NCBI GenBank assembly: GCA_963828625.1
Contig: CAWHEX010000011.1
Coordinates: 744,001 to 808,000, forward strand
Reading direction: 5' to 3'
Length of the DNA stretch: 64,000 nt
Source: PALSA-894 sp963828625
GTDB taxonomy: Bacteria; Pseudomonadota; Alphaproteobacteria; Rhizobiales; Xanthobacteraceae
Shown: positions 55,452-64,000 of the stretch, piece after piece
How the letters are laid out: each line of letters opens with the position of its first letter
Position numbering within the stretch: position 1 is the first letter of the stretch
Program-made: the position numbers and the translations under genes
The notes under the pieces: generated by a model
The model's database searches: none
Seen by the model: only the letters and a program-made list of their open reading frames with translations
Told to the model about the DNA's origin: nothing

Positions 55452-56648
55452 GCGCCGCGTTCGCGGCGTGAATCCCTGAGCGATACGCGCCGTGCGCGGT
55501 CGAGAAATCCTGCTCCGAACAATGTTCGCCGGCGAAGAACAGCCGCGCATCCACGGGCTGCGCGAATGCCACGCGCGCGGCGTGCGCGCCCGGCGAGCCG
55601 TACGAATAGGAGCCGAGCGCATAAGGGTCGCGCGCCCAAGCGGACTCGGCGAGCGGCGCGAGGCGCTTGCGCATGTCGTTGCCGAGCGCCGCGCAGATCT
55701 GGTCGATGGCGAACGGCGCGATCTGGCCTTCGAGCGAACGCGCAAATGTGCCGCCGAAATAGCCCTCGATGATCGGGCGGCCGAACGGGCGCAGCGTGTA
55801 GCTGCCGGTTTCGATCGTGGTGAGCGAACCGAACACGCGCGTGTCCTTCGGCAGGTCGTCGGCGTTTGCGAGGCGCAGGAATACCTTGTCGGCGACGCCG
55901 AGCGGCAGCGCGTGCGCGGCCTCGCGCTTCTCCGGTAGCGCGGGCGCGAAGCGCAGCGTCTCGTTCGCGATCACGCCGGGCGGCGCCGCGACGACCACGG
56001 TGCGTGCGGAAAGTTCGCCGCGCGGCGTGACGATACGCACGCGCGGTCCGGCGTGATCGATCAGCGTGACCGGACAATCGGTGCGGACGTCGAGGCCGGC
56101 CGCATAAGCCTCGATCAGCGCGCCATAGCCGCGCGGCACGCGCTTGTTGATCTCGCTGTCGCGATAGACTGCGTATTCGGACAGCACGATCTTGTCGGCT
56201 TCCGCGCCGTTGATGTAGGTCACCGTCGCGCCGATCATGGCGTTGTGGCGTCCGCCTGGCTCGAAGCAGTCCGACATCGTCCGCGCGCCGTCTTCCTCCG
56301 CCAGCGCATCGACGCGGTCGTAGAAGCGATGCCACGCGTCCCAGTAGGCCTTCTGCTCGGCGGCGGAGAAATTGCCTTCCCACGCCGGGCGCGCCCACGG
56401 CGGCGGATGATCGTTGATCTCGAAGCCGAGCGTGGGCGCGAGCGCGGCCCACTCGTTGGTGTCCGCCGAGTGCAACCACCCACAACCGAGATCGAGCGCA
56501 TCGCCGTCCGCACGTTGCGTCCACGCGCGCCCGCCGAGCCGCGCGCGCGCCTCCAGCAGCACCACGCGCAGCTGCGCGTCATGCAGCCTCGCGCGGCCGC
56601 GACGCCTGCCGCGCCCGCACCGATTACCACTACGTCCGTTTCATGCAT
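55423..56648 (-). CDS. Flavin amine oxidase, frameshifted by a missing base
   Basis: A FAD-dependent amine oxidase (monoamine-oxidase type) of about 408 residues. It starts MHETDVVVIGAGAAGVAAAR, which is the dinucleotide fold, then LLEARARLGGRAWTQ, VIVAAPPGV-like and the C-terminal FFAGEHCSEQDFSTAHGAYRSG. The frame breaks near 56589 where one base appears missing between AAAR and LHDAQL. It is the only clear deletion among the frameshifts here. Substrate is unknown (amines, polyamines or amino acids). It converges with the CxxC protein gene. Confidence 0.84.
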
Positions 56649-56747
56649 CGTTCGGTTTCCGGGGAGACCCTTGCGCAATCGGCGCGCGTGCATCAAGCGC
56701 GCTGCCTTTGCGTCAGAATGAGACGCGTCGAGCAGAAGTTGCGTGTC

Positions 56748-56759
56748 GTGTGGTCACAC
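56748..56759. promoter_or_regulatory. Palindrome GTGTGGTCACAC, possible operator
   Basis: A 12-base near-perfect palindrome (GTGTG/CACAC) in the divergent gap between the amine oxidase (starts at 56648, minus) and the TPR regulator gene (56896, plus). Its position would suit an operator for either gene. The binding protein is unknown. Confidence 0.35.
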
Positions 56760-56895
56760 AGCCGTGACGTATCCATATTGTTGCTGTGATTACGGTTCCA
56801 TCTGCGATAAATTCCCACACGTAAGGGGTCACGGGCCGAGGTCAACCTGCGCAGCGGCAAGCCGCGCGAACGGATGGCCCGGTGCGGCCGCTTTG

Positions 56896-58489
56896 ATGCG
56901 GAATGTCATGCAGGCTTCAGCGAACGCAAAAAACGGCCCAGGTGCCGAGGAAATCCGTGCGCAGGTCCAGCGCATGACGGCGAGCAACGTTTTCAACAAC
57001 TCGCCGCAACTTGTCTCGTTCCTGGTGTTCGTCGTCGAGGCGGTGCTGCGCGGCCAGAGCGAGCGGCTCAAGGGCTACACCATCGGCGTGGAGGTGCTGC
57101 GCCGCGACGTCGAGCTTCGATCCGCAGATCGATCCGATCGTACGCGTGGAGGCGACCCGGCTGCGCCGCGCGCTGGAGCGCTACTACGCGGGGCCCGGCG
57201 CGAACGACCTGATTGCCATCAGCCTGCCGCGCGGCGGTTATGTGCCGCGCATCGCCTGGCGCGCGCGTACGGCTGGCGCCCTGCCGGCTGCGGTCGCGCC
57301 GGCGCCGACGCCCGACGCGCTGCCGCCCGGCAACGGATTGCCGACGCTGCGCGTCGCGCCGTTCGTCGTCATCGGCACACCGGATCGTCGCCTGATCGAT
57401 GGCGAGACGCTGAGCGGCAAGCTGTGCGATGCATTCGCGCTGTTCGACCTGATCAACGTCGTGGCGGCAGCGCCTGCGACGTCGGGCGGGCGCTACGATT
57501 ACCGTCTCGACGGCGCGATCGAATATCGCGACGGCGGCGCGAGCCTGCGCTTCAAGCTGGTCGACAAGGGCGACGAGACCGTCATCTGGTCGCGCGCCTT
57601 CGGCCCGCTCGCCGCAGGCGAGAGCGCCGCCGCGTTCGAGCACCGGGTGACGCTCGACCTGACCGCGACGATTGCGCAGCGCTTCGGCGTGATCTGGTCG
57701 CATGACCGCGCGCGGCAGTTCGCGCCGGGCGTCGGCGACCCACGCTACCGCGTGCTGATCGCGGCCGCGGACGCGTTGCGCGCCTTCGACCGGGAGGCCT
57801 ACGCGCGCGTACACGGCGAGTTGGAGCGGCTCACCGGAATCGATCCGGGCTTCGCGGTCGGGTTCTCGTATCTGGCGATCCTCTATGCGGTCGAGTACGT
57901 GCACGGGTTCGGCGACTCCAGCGATGCGGGCGCGCTCGATCGCGCGCTGAAGGCCGCGCGGCGCGGCGTCGAGCTCAAGCCGCAGAGCGCATTCGCGTAT
58001 CACGTGCTGTTTGTCGTGCTGTTCCTGCGCGGCGAGAACGAAGCCGCGCGCGCGGCCGCCGAGAACGCACTCGCTCTCAATCCTTACGACGTCGCGATCC
58101 GCGCCGACTATGGCGGACGGCTGATCTTCGCGGGCGAGCTCGACAGGGGCATGGACATTCTGCACGACACGGTGCCGTTCGGTGCGATCCTACCGGCCTG
58201 GACGCATTTCTATCTCTTCCTCGGGCACTACCTGCGCGACGAACTGGCGGAAGCGCGCTTCCACGCGGGCCAGATGACAAGCGGCACGCACATCTACGGG
58301 CAGCTTGCCCGCGCGCTGGTCGCGCATCGCGATGGCCGCGCCGAAGAAGCACGGAGTACCGTTGAGGCGATCTTGTCGTCGGAGCCGCACTGGAAGGCCG
58401 ATGCACGGCGCGAAATCGGCAAATTGGTCACCGCAATTGGGATCGCGGACAGGCTTGCGCGCGATTTCGCAGCGGCCGGGCTCACATAG
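56896..58489 (+). CDS. TPR protein with N-terminal regulator-like domain, frameshifted
   Basis: A protein of about 530 residues. The first 100 residues (NVFNNSPQLVSFLVFVVEAV and IDPIVRVEATRLRRALERYY) form a conserved helical domain found at the front of many rhizobial adenylate-cyclase-like or TolB-like proteins, often ending in an LPRGGYVPR strand. A middle TolB-like part (TLRVAPFVVIG, near 140) and C-terminal TPR repeats (about 330-500) follow. One extra base near 57112 breaks the frame after LRRDV; the next frame continues FDPQIDPIV. It is probably a regulatory or signalling protein; the ligand is unknown. Confidence 0.75.
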
Positions 58490-58636
58490 GCGCACGTAAA
58501 CGAAGATTCACGCGGCCGTGCCGTGCCTGCGAACGTCTCGCAGTTTACCGTAAGTTTCTCCCGATCCGCCGCTGCGTCACGCATTGCTTTCCGCAACGCC
58601 AATCGGCGCAATCCCCCACATTGACGAGGCCGTGAA

Positions 58637-59096
58637 GTGCATTCGTGCAATCCCTTTTCGATTTCGACGCAGGACGCGGTTCTCGCGGCCGGCCGCAGCG
58701 ACGACGCGAACAATCCGACGGGCGAGAAGGACCAGCTTCACCATCACCGAACTTGCGCGCGAATTCGGCATCACGCATCGCGCGCTGCGTTTCTATGAAA
58801 GCCGCGACCTGCTCGCGCCACACCGCGACGGACGCAAGCGCATCTACACCGGTGCGGACCGCGAGCGCCTCGCGGTGATCCTGCAAGGCAAGAAGCTCGG
58901 CTTCACCATCGCGGAGATCGGCCAGATGGTCGAGGCGCATGGGGGTCGCGCGAGCACGCATGCGCTCAAGCTCACGGCCGAAAAATGCCTCGAGCAGATT
59001 GCGTTCTTCGAGAAGCAGATCCGCGAAGCAGGCGAGGCGTTGTCCGAGTTGCGCAATCTGCACCGGCTGCTCACGCAGGGCGGACGGAAGGGCTGA
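58637..59096 (+). CDS. MerR family transcription regulator, frameshifted
   Basis: A MerR-type helix-turn-helix protein. The DNA-binding part reads SFTITELAREFGITHRALRF, then YESRDLLAPHRDGRKRIYTG, then a dimer helix ending LHRLLTQGGRKG. The native N-terminus lies in another frame: GTG at 58637 with GAGG 7 bases upstream, HSCNPFSISTQDAVLAAGRS, and NNPTGEK; one extra base near 58731 shifts it to the HTH frame. Corrected length is about 152 residues. There is no cysteine effector site, so it is not metal type; it resembles the LiuR/PbrR-free group that controls fatty or branched acid use. The next gene is an alcohol dehydrogenase. Confidence 0.78.
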
Positions 59097-59141
59097 GAAG
59101 CCGCGCGAGCCGTGAACTCCGCTCCCGGCCGCGCGTAGCCG

Positions 59142-60156
59142 CTAAAAGCCTTCCAGCACGATCTTGCCGCGCGTCGTCCCGCTTTCGATCTGGGCATGCG
59201 CACGCTTGAGATTCGCGGCGCTGATCTTGCCGAAGTTCTCCTGAACGGTGGTGCGGATCGTCCCGGCGTCCACCATGCGGGCGACCTCGTTCAGCAGCTT
59301 GTGCTGCGCGTCCATGTCGGCGGTCTGGAACGTCGAGCGCGTGAACATCGCCTCCCAGTGCAGCGAGGCGCTCTTGCCCTTCAGCTTGGCGTATTCGAAC
59401 GGCTTCGGATCGTCGATCAGGCCGAACTTGCCCTGCGGCGCGATGGCATCCGCGATGGCATCGAAATGCTGGTCGGAGTGGGTGACGCCGAAGATGTAAT
59501 CGACGAAACGATGCCCGGCGGCCTTGAGCTGCTCGCCCATCGGCCTGGAATGATCGATCACGTGATGCGCGCCGAGATCCTTGCACCACTTCTGCGTCTC
59601 CGGACGTGACGCGGTCGCGATCACGGTGAGCTTGGTGAGCGCGCGGGCAAGCTGGATGGTGATCGAGCCGACGCCGCCCGCGCCGCCGACGATCAGCAGC
59701 GATTTGCCTTCGCCGCCGCCGCGCGCGATGCCGAAGCGGTCGAACAGCATTTCCCATGCGGTGATCGAGGTGAGCGGGAAGGGCGGCAGCCGCCGCGAAG
59801 TCGAGCGACTTCGGCTTCGTGCCGACGATGCGCTCGTCGACCAGATGGAATTCGCTGTTGGTACCCGGCCTGATGATCGAGCCCGCGTACCAGACCTCGT
59901 CTCCGGCCTTGAACAGCGTCACGCCGGGACCGATGGCCGCCACGACGCCGGTCGCGTCATAGCCGAGCACCTTCGGCGGCTCGCCGTCCTTGGGCCCGCC
60001 GCGCATGCGCACCTTGGTGTCCACCGGATTGACCGAGATCGCCTTGACCTGAACCAGAAGATCGCGGCCCTGCGTTGCAGGCTTGTCGATCTCGAGGTCG
60101 ATGAGGGACTCGGCCTGATCGATCGGCAACGAGCGCTTGTATCCGACGGCACGCAT
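59142..60156 (-). CDS. Zinc-type alcohol dehydrogenase-like reductase, frameshifted
   Basis: A medium-chain dehydrogenase/reductase of the zinc-free, quinone-reductase-like kind (TIGR02817 group). It starts MRAVGYKRSLPIDQAESL and has VKAISVNPVDTKVRMR, VLGYDATGVVAAIG, VGGAGGVGSITIQLA (NADP fold) and later GKIVLEGF at the end. One extra base near 59776 breaks the frame after AAALP; the next frame continues LTSITAWEMLFDRF. Corrected length is about 337 residues. It reduces a quinone or enone with NADPH by family. It is divergent from an SDR gene. Confidence 0.85.
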
Positions 60157-60248
60157 CGTTTCTCTCCGGGACGTTTCGCTGGATTGCTTTCGGCGCTAGG
60201 GTTTGGCCGGTAATCGGCGGCCGCGCAAGCCGTGGGCAGGAGGGGACG

Positions 60249-61031
60249 ATGGGAATGTTGGACGGCAAGACCGCGATCGTGACGGGCGGGGCGCGCGGGA
60301 TCGGGCTTGCGATCGCGAAACGCTACGTTGCCGAGGGCGCGCGCGTCGTCATCGCGGACATCGACGAGGGTACCGGCAAGGCGGCGGTCGCAGCGCTCGG
60401 CAACGCGACGCGGTTCGTACGCACGGACGTCGGCGCGGCGGGTGACGCACGCAATGTCGTCTCGGAAGCTTGTGGCGTCGACGGCGATCTCGACATCCTC
60501 GTCAACAATGCCGGGATCATCCACACGGCGGATTTTCTCGACATCGCGGAGGCGGATTTCGACCGCGTGCTGAAGGTCAATCTGAAGGGGATGTTTCTGG
60601 TGGGACAAGTCGCCGCCAAGCAGATGGTGGCGCAGGTGAAGGCCGGAAAGCCACCCGGCGTGATCGTCAACATGAGCTCGATCAACGCGCGCGTCGCGAT
60701 CCCCAATCAGGTGCCGTATTGCGTCTCGAAGGGCGGCGTCGACCAGCTCACCAAGGTGATGGCGCTGTCGCTTGCGCAGTACGGCATCCGCGTCAACGCG
60801 ATCGGGCCGGGCTCGATCATGACCGACATTCTCAAGGGCGTTGCGGCCGACAAGGCTGCGGAACATCGCCTGCTGTCGCGCACGCCGCTGCGCCGCATCG
60901 CCGATCCGGACGAGATCGCCTCGGTCGCGGCGTTCCTTGCTTCAAAGGAAGCGAGTTATCTCACCGGCGAGACGATCTACGTCGACGGCGGCCGGCTTGC
61001 GTTGAACTACACCGTGCCGGTCCCGGAATAG
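60249..61031 (+). CDS. Short-chain dehydrogenase/reductase (SDR)
   Basis: A 260-residue classical SDR. It has the nucleotide motif TGGARGIGLAIAK (12-24), NNAG near 88-91, the serine in VNMSSINARVA and the catalytic YCVSKGG (YxxxK, near 158-164), and a C-terminus typical of FabG/glucose dehydrogenase relatives (GETIYVDGGRLALNY). NAD or NADP preference and substrate cannot be told. It is divergent from the alcohol dehydrogenase, sharing a 92-base promoter region. Confidence 0.9.
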   Translation: MGMLDGKTAIVTGGARGIGLAIAKRYVAEGARVVIADIDEGTGKAAVAALGNATRFVRTDVGAAGDARNVVSEACGVDGDLDILVNNAGIIHTADFLDIAEADFDRVLKVNLKGMFLVGQVAAKQMVAQVKAGKPPGVIVNMSSINARVAIPNQVPYCVSKGGVDQLTKVMALSLAQYGIRVNAIGPGSIMTDILKGVAADKAAEHRLLSRTPLRRIADPDEIASVAAFLASKEASYLTGETIYVDGGRLALNYTVPVPE

Positions 61032-61040
61032 TGCGACAAT

Positions 61041-61071
61041 GAAAAACCGCGCGCATGTGGCATGCGCGCGG
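61041..61071 (-). terminator. Rho-independent terminator of trcR
   Basis: An 11-bp perfect stem CCGCGCGCATG / CATGCGCGCGG with a TGG loop; read on the minus strand it is followed by TTTTT. It lies 30 bases after the trcR stop. It would also fold on the plus strand after the SDR gene but without a T-run. Confidence 0.85.
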
Positions 61072-61100
61072 CTTGAAAAGTCAAACGCGATGGGACGCGT

Positions 61101-61805
61101 TTACTCGTCCTTGTCTTCCTGCTTGCCGCCGAGCTGCTTGAGCTTGGCGAACACCGCATCGACGTTGAGCTCGTCGCCGGGTTTCTTGGCGGCCTGCTGC
61201 TCGGCTTCCTTCGCCTCCGCCGCTGCGGTGGTGACGGCGGCGGGAAGCAGCGTCGCGCCGCGATCCTGCGGCACCGGCTTTTCCTTCGCGGCGCGCTGCA
61301 CCTCGAAATCGAGATCGATCTGCGAGCACAGGCCGAGCGTCACCGGGTCGAGCGGCTGAAGTTGCGCGGCGTTCCAATGGGTGCGGTCGCGGATGCCCGC
61401 GATGGTCGACTTGGTGGTACCGACGAGGCGCATGATCTGCGCGTCCTTCAGCTCGGGATGATTGCGCACCAGCCAAAGGATCGCGTTCGGCCGATCCTGG
61501 CGGCGTGAGACGGGCGTGTAACGCGGGCCCTTCTTTTTCTTCTGCTCGGGCAGGCGCACCTTCGGATCGGAAATGAGCAGGCGCAAATCGTGATCCTTCT
61601 CGGCCTTCTCGATCCCCTCGCGCGAGAGCTGCCCGGTCAGGATTGGGTCGAGCCCTTTGATCCCCTGCGCGGCGTCGCCGTCGGCGATCGCCTTCACCTC
61701 AAGCGGGTGCAGCTTGCAGAAATCGGCGATCTGGTCGAACGACAGTGCGGTGTTCTCGACGAGCCAGACGGCGGTCGCCTTCGGCATCAGCGGCGTGGTC
61801 GCCAT
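61101..61805 (-). CDS. trcR: Cell cycle transcriptional regulator TrcR (DUF1013)
   Basis: A 234-residue protein of DUF1013, known as TrcR. It has two homologous helix-turn-helix-like parts: TAVWLVENTALSFDQIADFC (about 11-30) and NAILWLVRNHPELKDAQIMR (about 106-125), a basic linker EQKKKKGPRYTPVSRRQ, and a charged C-terminus. In Caulobacter and relatives TrcR is linked to CtrA-controlled cell-cycle transcription and binds RNA polymerase. It is a single gene ending in a strong terminator. Confidence 0.88.
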   Translation of the reverse strand: MATTPLMPKATAVWLVENTALSFDQIADFCKLHPLEVKAIADGDAAQGIKGLDPILTGQLSREGIEKAEKDHDLRLLISDPKVRLPEQKKKKGPRYTPVSRRQDRPNAILWLVRNHPELKDAQIMRLVGTTKSTIAGIRDRTHWNAAQLQPLDPVTLGLCSQIDLDFEVQRAAKEKPVPQDRGATLLPAAVTTAAAEAKEAEQQAAKKPGDELNVDAVFAKLKQLGGKQEDKDE

Positions 61806-62000
61806 GGCAAATCTCCTCTGCGCTCCGCCCGCCCTTTGGGCGAAGCCTCTTTGTCATCGTGGATGACGGGAATGGCCGGAATATAGTTATCCGGGCCTGT
61901 GCTGTCCATTGGTCTTGTGCTTGACAGGGCAGGGCGGCGCGGCCCAAGTCACGCCGGAACCAACGGATTTCATTCGAGAATCGCCCCAAAAGGTCGCGCG

Positions 62001-62966
62001 ATGGCCGTCTATACCGACGTCTCGGCCGAAGATCTGGCGGATTTCCTCGCCGGCTACGATCTCGGCGCGCTTCTGTCCTACAAGGGCATCGCCGAGGGGG
62101 TGGAGAACTCCAATTTCCTCGTCCACACCACCAAGGGCTATTGCTTCCTGACGCTCTACGAGAAGCGCGTCGCGCCGGAGGACCTGCCGTTCTTCCTTGG
62201 CCTGATGGAACACCTCTCAGCGCGGGGACTGATCTGCCCGCAGCCGGTGAAGAACCGCGCCGGCCATATGATCGGGTGGGTCGCGGGCCGTCCCGCCGCG
62301 ATCGTCACCGTGCTTGACGGCATCTCGGTGCGCCGGGCGAGCGCGGCGCATTGCATGGCGGTCGGAGAGGGACTGGCGAAGTTGCATCTGGCGGGCGCTG
62401 ACTTTCCGATGCAACGGCGCAACGCGCTTTCGGTGGACGGCTGGCGCCCGCTCTACGTCACGGCAGCATCCGGCGCGGACGGCGTGCAGCCGGGCCTGCG
62501 CGAGACGATCGAGAAGGAATTGGCGCTGCTGGAAGGCGCATGGCCGAGCGGCCTGCCGGACGGCGTGATCCACGCTGATCTTTTTCCCGACAACGTGTTC
62601 TTTCTCGGCGACAAGCTTTCGGGCCTGATCGATTTCTATTTCGCCTGCACCGACACGCTCGCCTACGACGTCGCGATCTGCCTGAACTGCTGGTGCTTCG
62701 AGCCGGACCACGCCTACAACGTCACCAAGGGGCGCGCGCTGTTGCAGGGCTACACCTCGGCGCGCCCGCTCTCGACCGAGGAGCGCGCCTGCCTGCCGCT
62801 GCTCGCGCGCGGCGCGGCGCTGCGCTTCCTGCTGACGCGGCTTGTCGACTGGCTCAACGTGCCGCCCGGCGCGCTGGTGCGGCCGAAGGACCCGCTCGAA
62901 TATTTCCGCAAGCTGCGCTTCCATCAGGCGGTCGCCAGTGCGCGCGACTACGGCATCGATCCATGA
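62001..62966 (+). CDS. thrB: Homoserine kinase
   Basis: A 321-residue kinase of the ThrB II (APH-like) family of alphaproteobacteria that phosphorylates homoserine in threonine synthesis. Motifs are VENSNFLVHTTKG (near 33-46), GVIHADLFPDNVFF (catalytic loop, near 189-202) and GLIDFYFACTD (metal loop, near 209). The start MAVYTDVS at 62001 is decided by family length; the open frame upstream runs on without similarity. The next gene, rnhA, overlaps by 4 bases. Confidence 0.9.
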   Translation: MAVYTDVSAEDLADFLAGYDLGALLSYKGIAEGVENSNFLVHTTKGYCFLTLYEKRVAPEDLPFFLGLMEHLSARGLICPQPVKNRAGHMIGWVAGRPAAIVTVLDGISVRRASAAHCMAVGEGLAKLHLAGADFPMQRRNALSVDGWRPLYVTAASGADGVQPGLRETIEKELALLEGAWPSGLPDGVIHADLFPDNVFFLGDKLSGLIDFYFACTDTLAYDVAICLNCWCFEPDHAYNVTKGRALLQGYTSARPLSTEERACLPLLARGAALRFLLTRLVDWLNVPPGALVRPKDPLEYFRKLRFHQAVASARDYGIDP

Positions 62967-63433
62967 GCGAAGCGTCCAGTGCACGGCCGCACGTCGTCGT
63001 CTACACCGACGGCGGATGCGCCCCGACCAATCCGGGGCCCGGTGGCTGGGCGGCGGTGCTGCGGTCGGGAAAGCACCTCAAGGAGCTCAAGGGCGGCGAG
63101 CCGCACACGACCAACAACCGCATGGAATTAATGGCGGCGATCTCGGCGCTCGAAGCGCTCCATGGGCCTTCGCAGGTCGACATGCACATCGACAGCCAGT
63201 ACGTGCGCGACGGCATCACGAAGTACATCAGCAACTGGAAGAAAAACGGCTGGCGTACCGCCGCGAAGGAGCCGGTGAAAAATCAGGACCTGTGGGAGCG
63301 GCTGGATGCCGCGCGCGGCCGTCACACGGTGCACTGGCATTGGGTGAAGGGCCACTCGGGCGATGAGTTCAACGAACGCGCGGACGCGCTCGTGCACGAA
63401 GCCCGCGCCGAAATGATCGGGAACGCGAAGTAG
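62963..63433 (+). CDS. rnhA: Ribonuclease HI
   Basis: A 156-residue RNase HI that cuts the RNA strand of RNA-DNA hybrids. Catalytic residues are in VYTDGGCAPTNPGPGG (first Asp), NRMELMAA (Glu), IDSQYVRDGI (second Asp) and NERADALV (fourth acid near the end), plus the basic handle region WKKNGWRTA. The ATG overlaps the thrB stop (ATGA), so the two are coupled, as in many alphaproteobacteria. Confidence 0.95.
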   Translation: MSEASSARPHVVVYTDGGCAPTNPGPGGWAAVLRSGKHLKELKGGEPHTTNNRMELMAAISALEALHGPSQVDMHIDSQYVRDGITKYISNWKKNGWRTAAKEPVKNQDLWERLDAARGRHTVHWHWVKGHSGDEFNERADALVHEARAEMIGNAK

Positions 63434-63435
63434 GA

Positions 63436-64000
63436 TCAGTTGGCCGTGTTCTCGGCCAGCATCGTGGCGCGGCCGCCGCGGGCGACGACCACCATGCGCG
63501 TCACCTTGCCCGCCTTGAACGCGCGCAGGAACGCGCCGTAGTCCTTGAATGACACGCAGCCGTTCGACTGGCCGTTCGGGCCCAGCATGTAGCTGTGCGC
63601 CAGAATGCCGGTGCGGCCGTGGATCTCGCTTGCGCCGCCGACCGGGGTCATGCGGATCGCCTCGACGCCATGGAACAGCGCCTCGCGCGGCGTGAGGTCA
63701 TAGGTGTGCGGCGGCGTCGCGCCGTGCATGCGCACGTTGACGTAGCGCGGATCGTCCATCTTGCCGCCGAGGCCGGAATGCGCTTCGAGCTGCGTGCCGT
63801 CCGGCATGTAAACGACGCGCGCCGTGATGTCGTAAACGGCGGTGGTGCCGTCGACGGGCGGAAGCTTGCCGGGCGATTTGCTCAGGCCATCGTTGGAGAC
63901 GCCGCCGTCGTGCGACGCGTAGGCGAGCGCGCCGCTCGGGCGCTCGGGCTTGCCAAAGATCTTCTCGAACACGGTGCCGACGACCGGGATGCTGCCGGTC
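63436..64000 (-). CDS. DUF2778 L,D-transpeptidase-like protein, cut at the window edge
   Basis: At least 188 residues are visible; the frame stays open to base 64000, so the N-terminus is missing. The DUF2778 domain has YDITARVVYMPDGTQLEAHS, HGATPPHTYDLTPRE and the active-site-like SNGCVSFKD with a cysteine. This domain is related to the tlde1 L,D-carboxypeptidase/transpeptidase fold and acts on peptidoglycan. The GTG at 63972 is not a real start, since residues upstream (TGSIPVVGT) fit the same protein. It converges with rnhA. Confidence 0.8.
   Translation of the reverse strand, partial: TGSIPVVGTVFEKIFGKPERPSGALAYASHDGGVSNDGLSKSPGKLPPVDGTTAVYDITARVVYMPDGTQLEAHSGLGGKMDDPRYVNVRMHGATPPHTYDLTPREALFHGVEAIRMTPVGGASEIHGRTGILAHSYMLGPNGQSNGCVSFKDYGAFLRAFKAGKVTRMVVVARGGRATMLAENTAN

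Overview
The window is about 66% GC and comes from an alphaproteobacterium of the order Hyphomicrobiales (Rhizobiales), most like the Bradyrhizobium / Rhodopseudomonas / Pseudolabrys group. Pointers are the alphaproteobacterial cell-cycle genes cpdR, gapR and trcR, the three-part transhydrogenase pntAA-pntAB-pntB beside an aa3-oxidase subunit IV, several families typical of the order (DUF1036, DUF1013, DUF465, the FYDLN/TIGR02300 protein), two Bug-type tripartite-tricarboxylate receptors, and a palindromic intergenic repeat. It is ordinary chromosome. I saw no prophage, integrase, transposase, CRISPR array, rRNA or plasmid gene.

Layout. 0-10 kb: a lysophospholipase-like hydrolase, hisN, an N-formylglutamate amidohydrolase, cpdR, tRNA-Val(GAC), rpmJ, a TPR protein, a second hydrolase, and a minus-strand operon EamA transporter / glycerate kinase / DUF1036 / pyruvate kinase. 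10-20 kb: pobA, DUF1244, gapR, a methyltransferase, two cell-wall proteins (DUF882/M15 peptidase and a YcbB-like L,D-transpeptidase), a sigma-54 response regulator and the divergent oligoendopeptidase pepF. 20-32 kb: a membrane patatin, a Tat-exported dienelactone hydrolase, an ABC1/UbiB kinase, a Gln-rich peptide, a DUF892 ferritin-like protein, and the oxidase IV / pntAA-AB-B cluster. 32-39 kb: rpsU, a 42-residue lipoprotein, an aspartyl beta-hydroxylase, purK-purE, a diguanylate cyclase, two DUF465 proteins and two Bug receptors flanking a palindromic repeat. 39-50 kb: a YfhO-like membrane protein, an MFS transporter, two tandem GMC oxidoreductases, an acyl-CoA ligase, a glycerophosphodiesterase and a TauE exporter. 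50-64 kb: prpE, a small membrane protein, TPR proteins, a structured non-coding region, the FYDLN protein and a CxxC-cluster protein, an amine oxidase, regulators, an alcohol dehydrogenase / SDR pair, trcR, thrB-rnhA and a DUF2778 protein cut by the window edge.

Two things stand out beyond ordinary annotation. First, at least 17 single-base insertions and only one clear deletion break otherwise well conserved genes, including pyk, purK, pepF and a GMC oxidoreductase hit three times. Both sides of each break keep family motifs, so I read this as insertion-biased sequencing or assembly error, not gene decay. For these genes I give the full span and the position of the break. Second, two intergenic regions look like real RNAs: a roughly 90-nt three-hairpin sRNA candidate with anti-Shine-Dalgarno loops at 2042-2130, and a roughly 210-nt element at 54441-54651 with a perfect 17-bp closing stem, four inner hairpins that each show TCGCAA in the loop, and a trailing T-run.

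By theme: CpdR, GapR and TrcR, plus an exact TTAA-N7-TTAA box in front of the sigma-54 regulator, tie the window to the CtrA cell-cycle circuit. Pyk and glycerate kinase serve lower glycolysis and glycerate use. PntA/B supplies NADPH. PurE/K make the purine carboxylation step. ThrB serves threonine synthesis.
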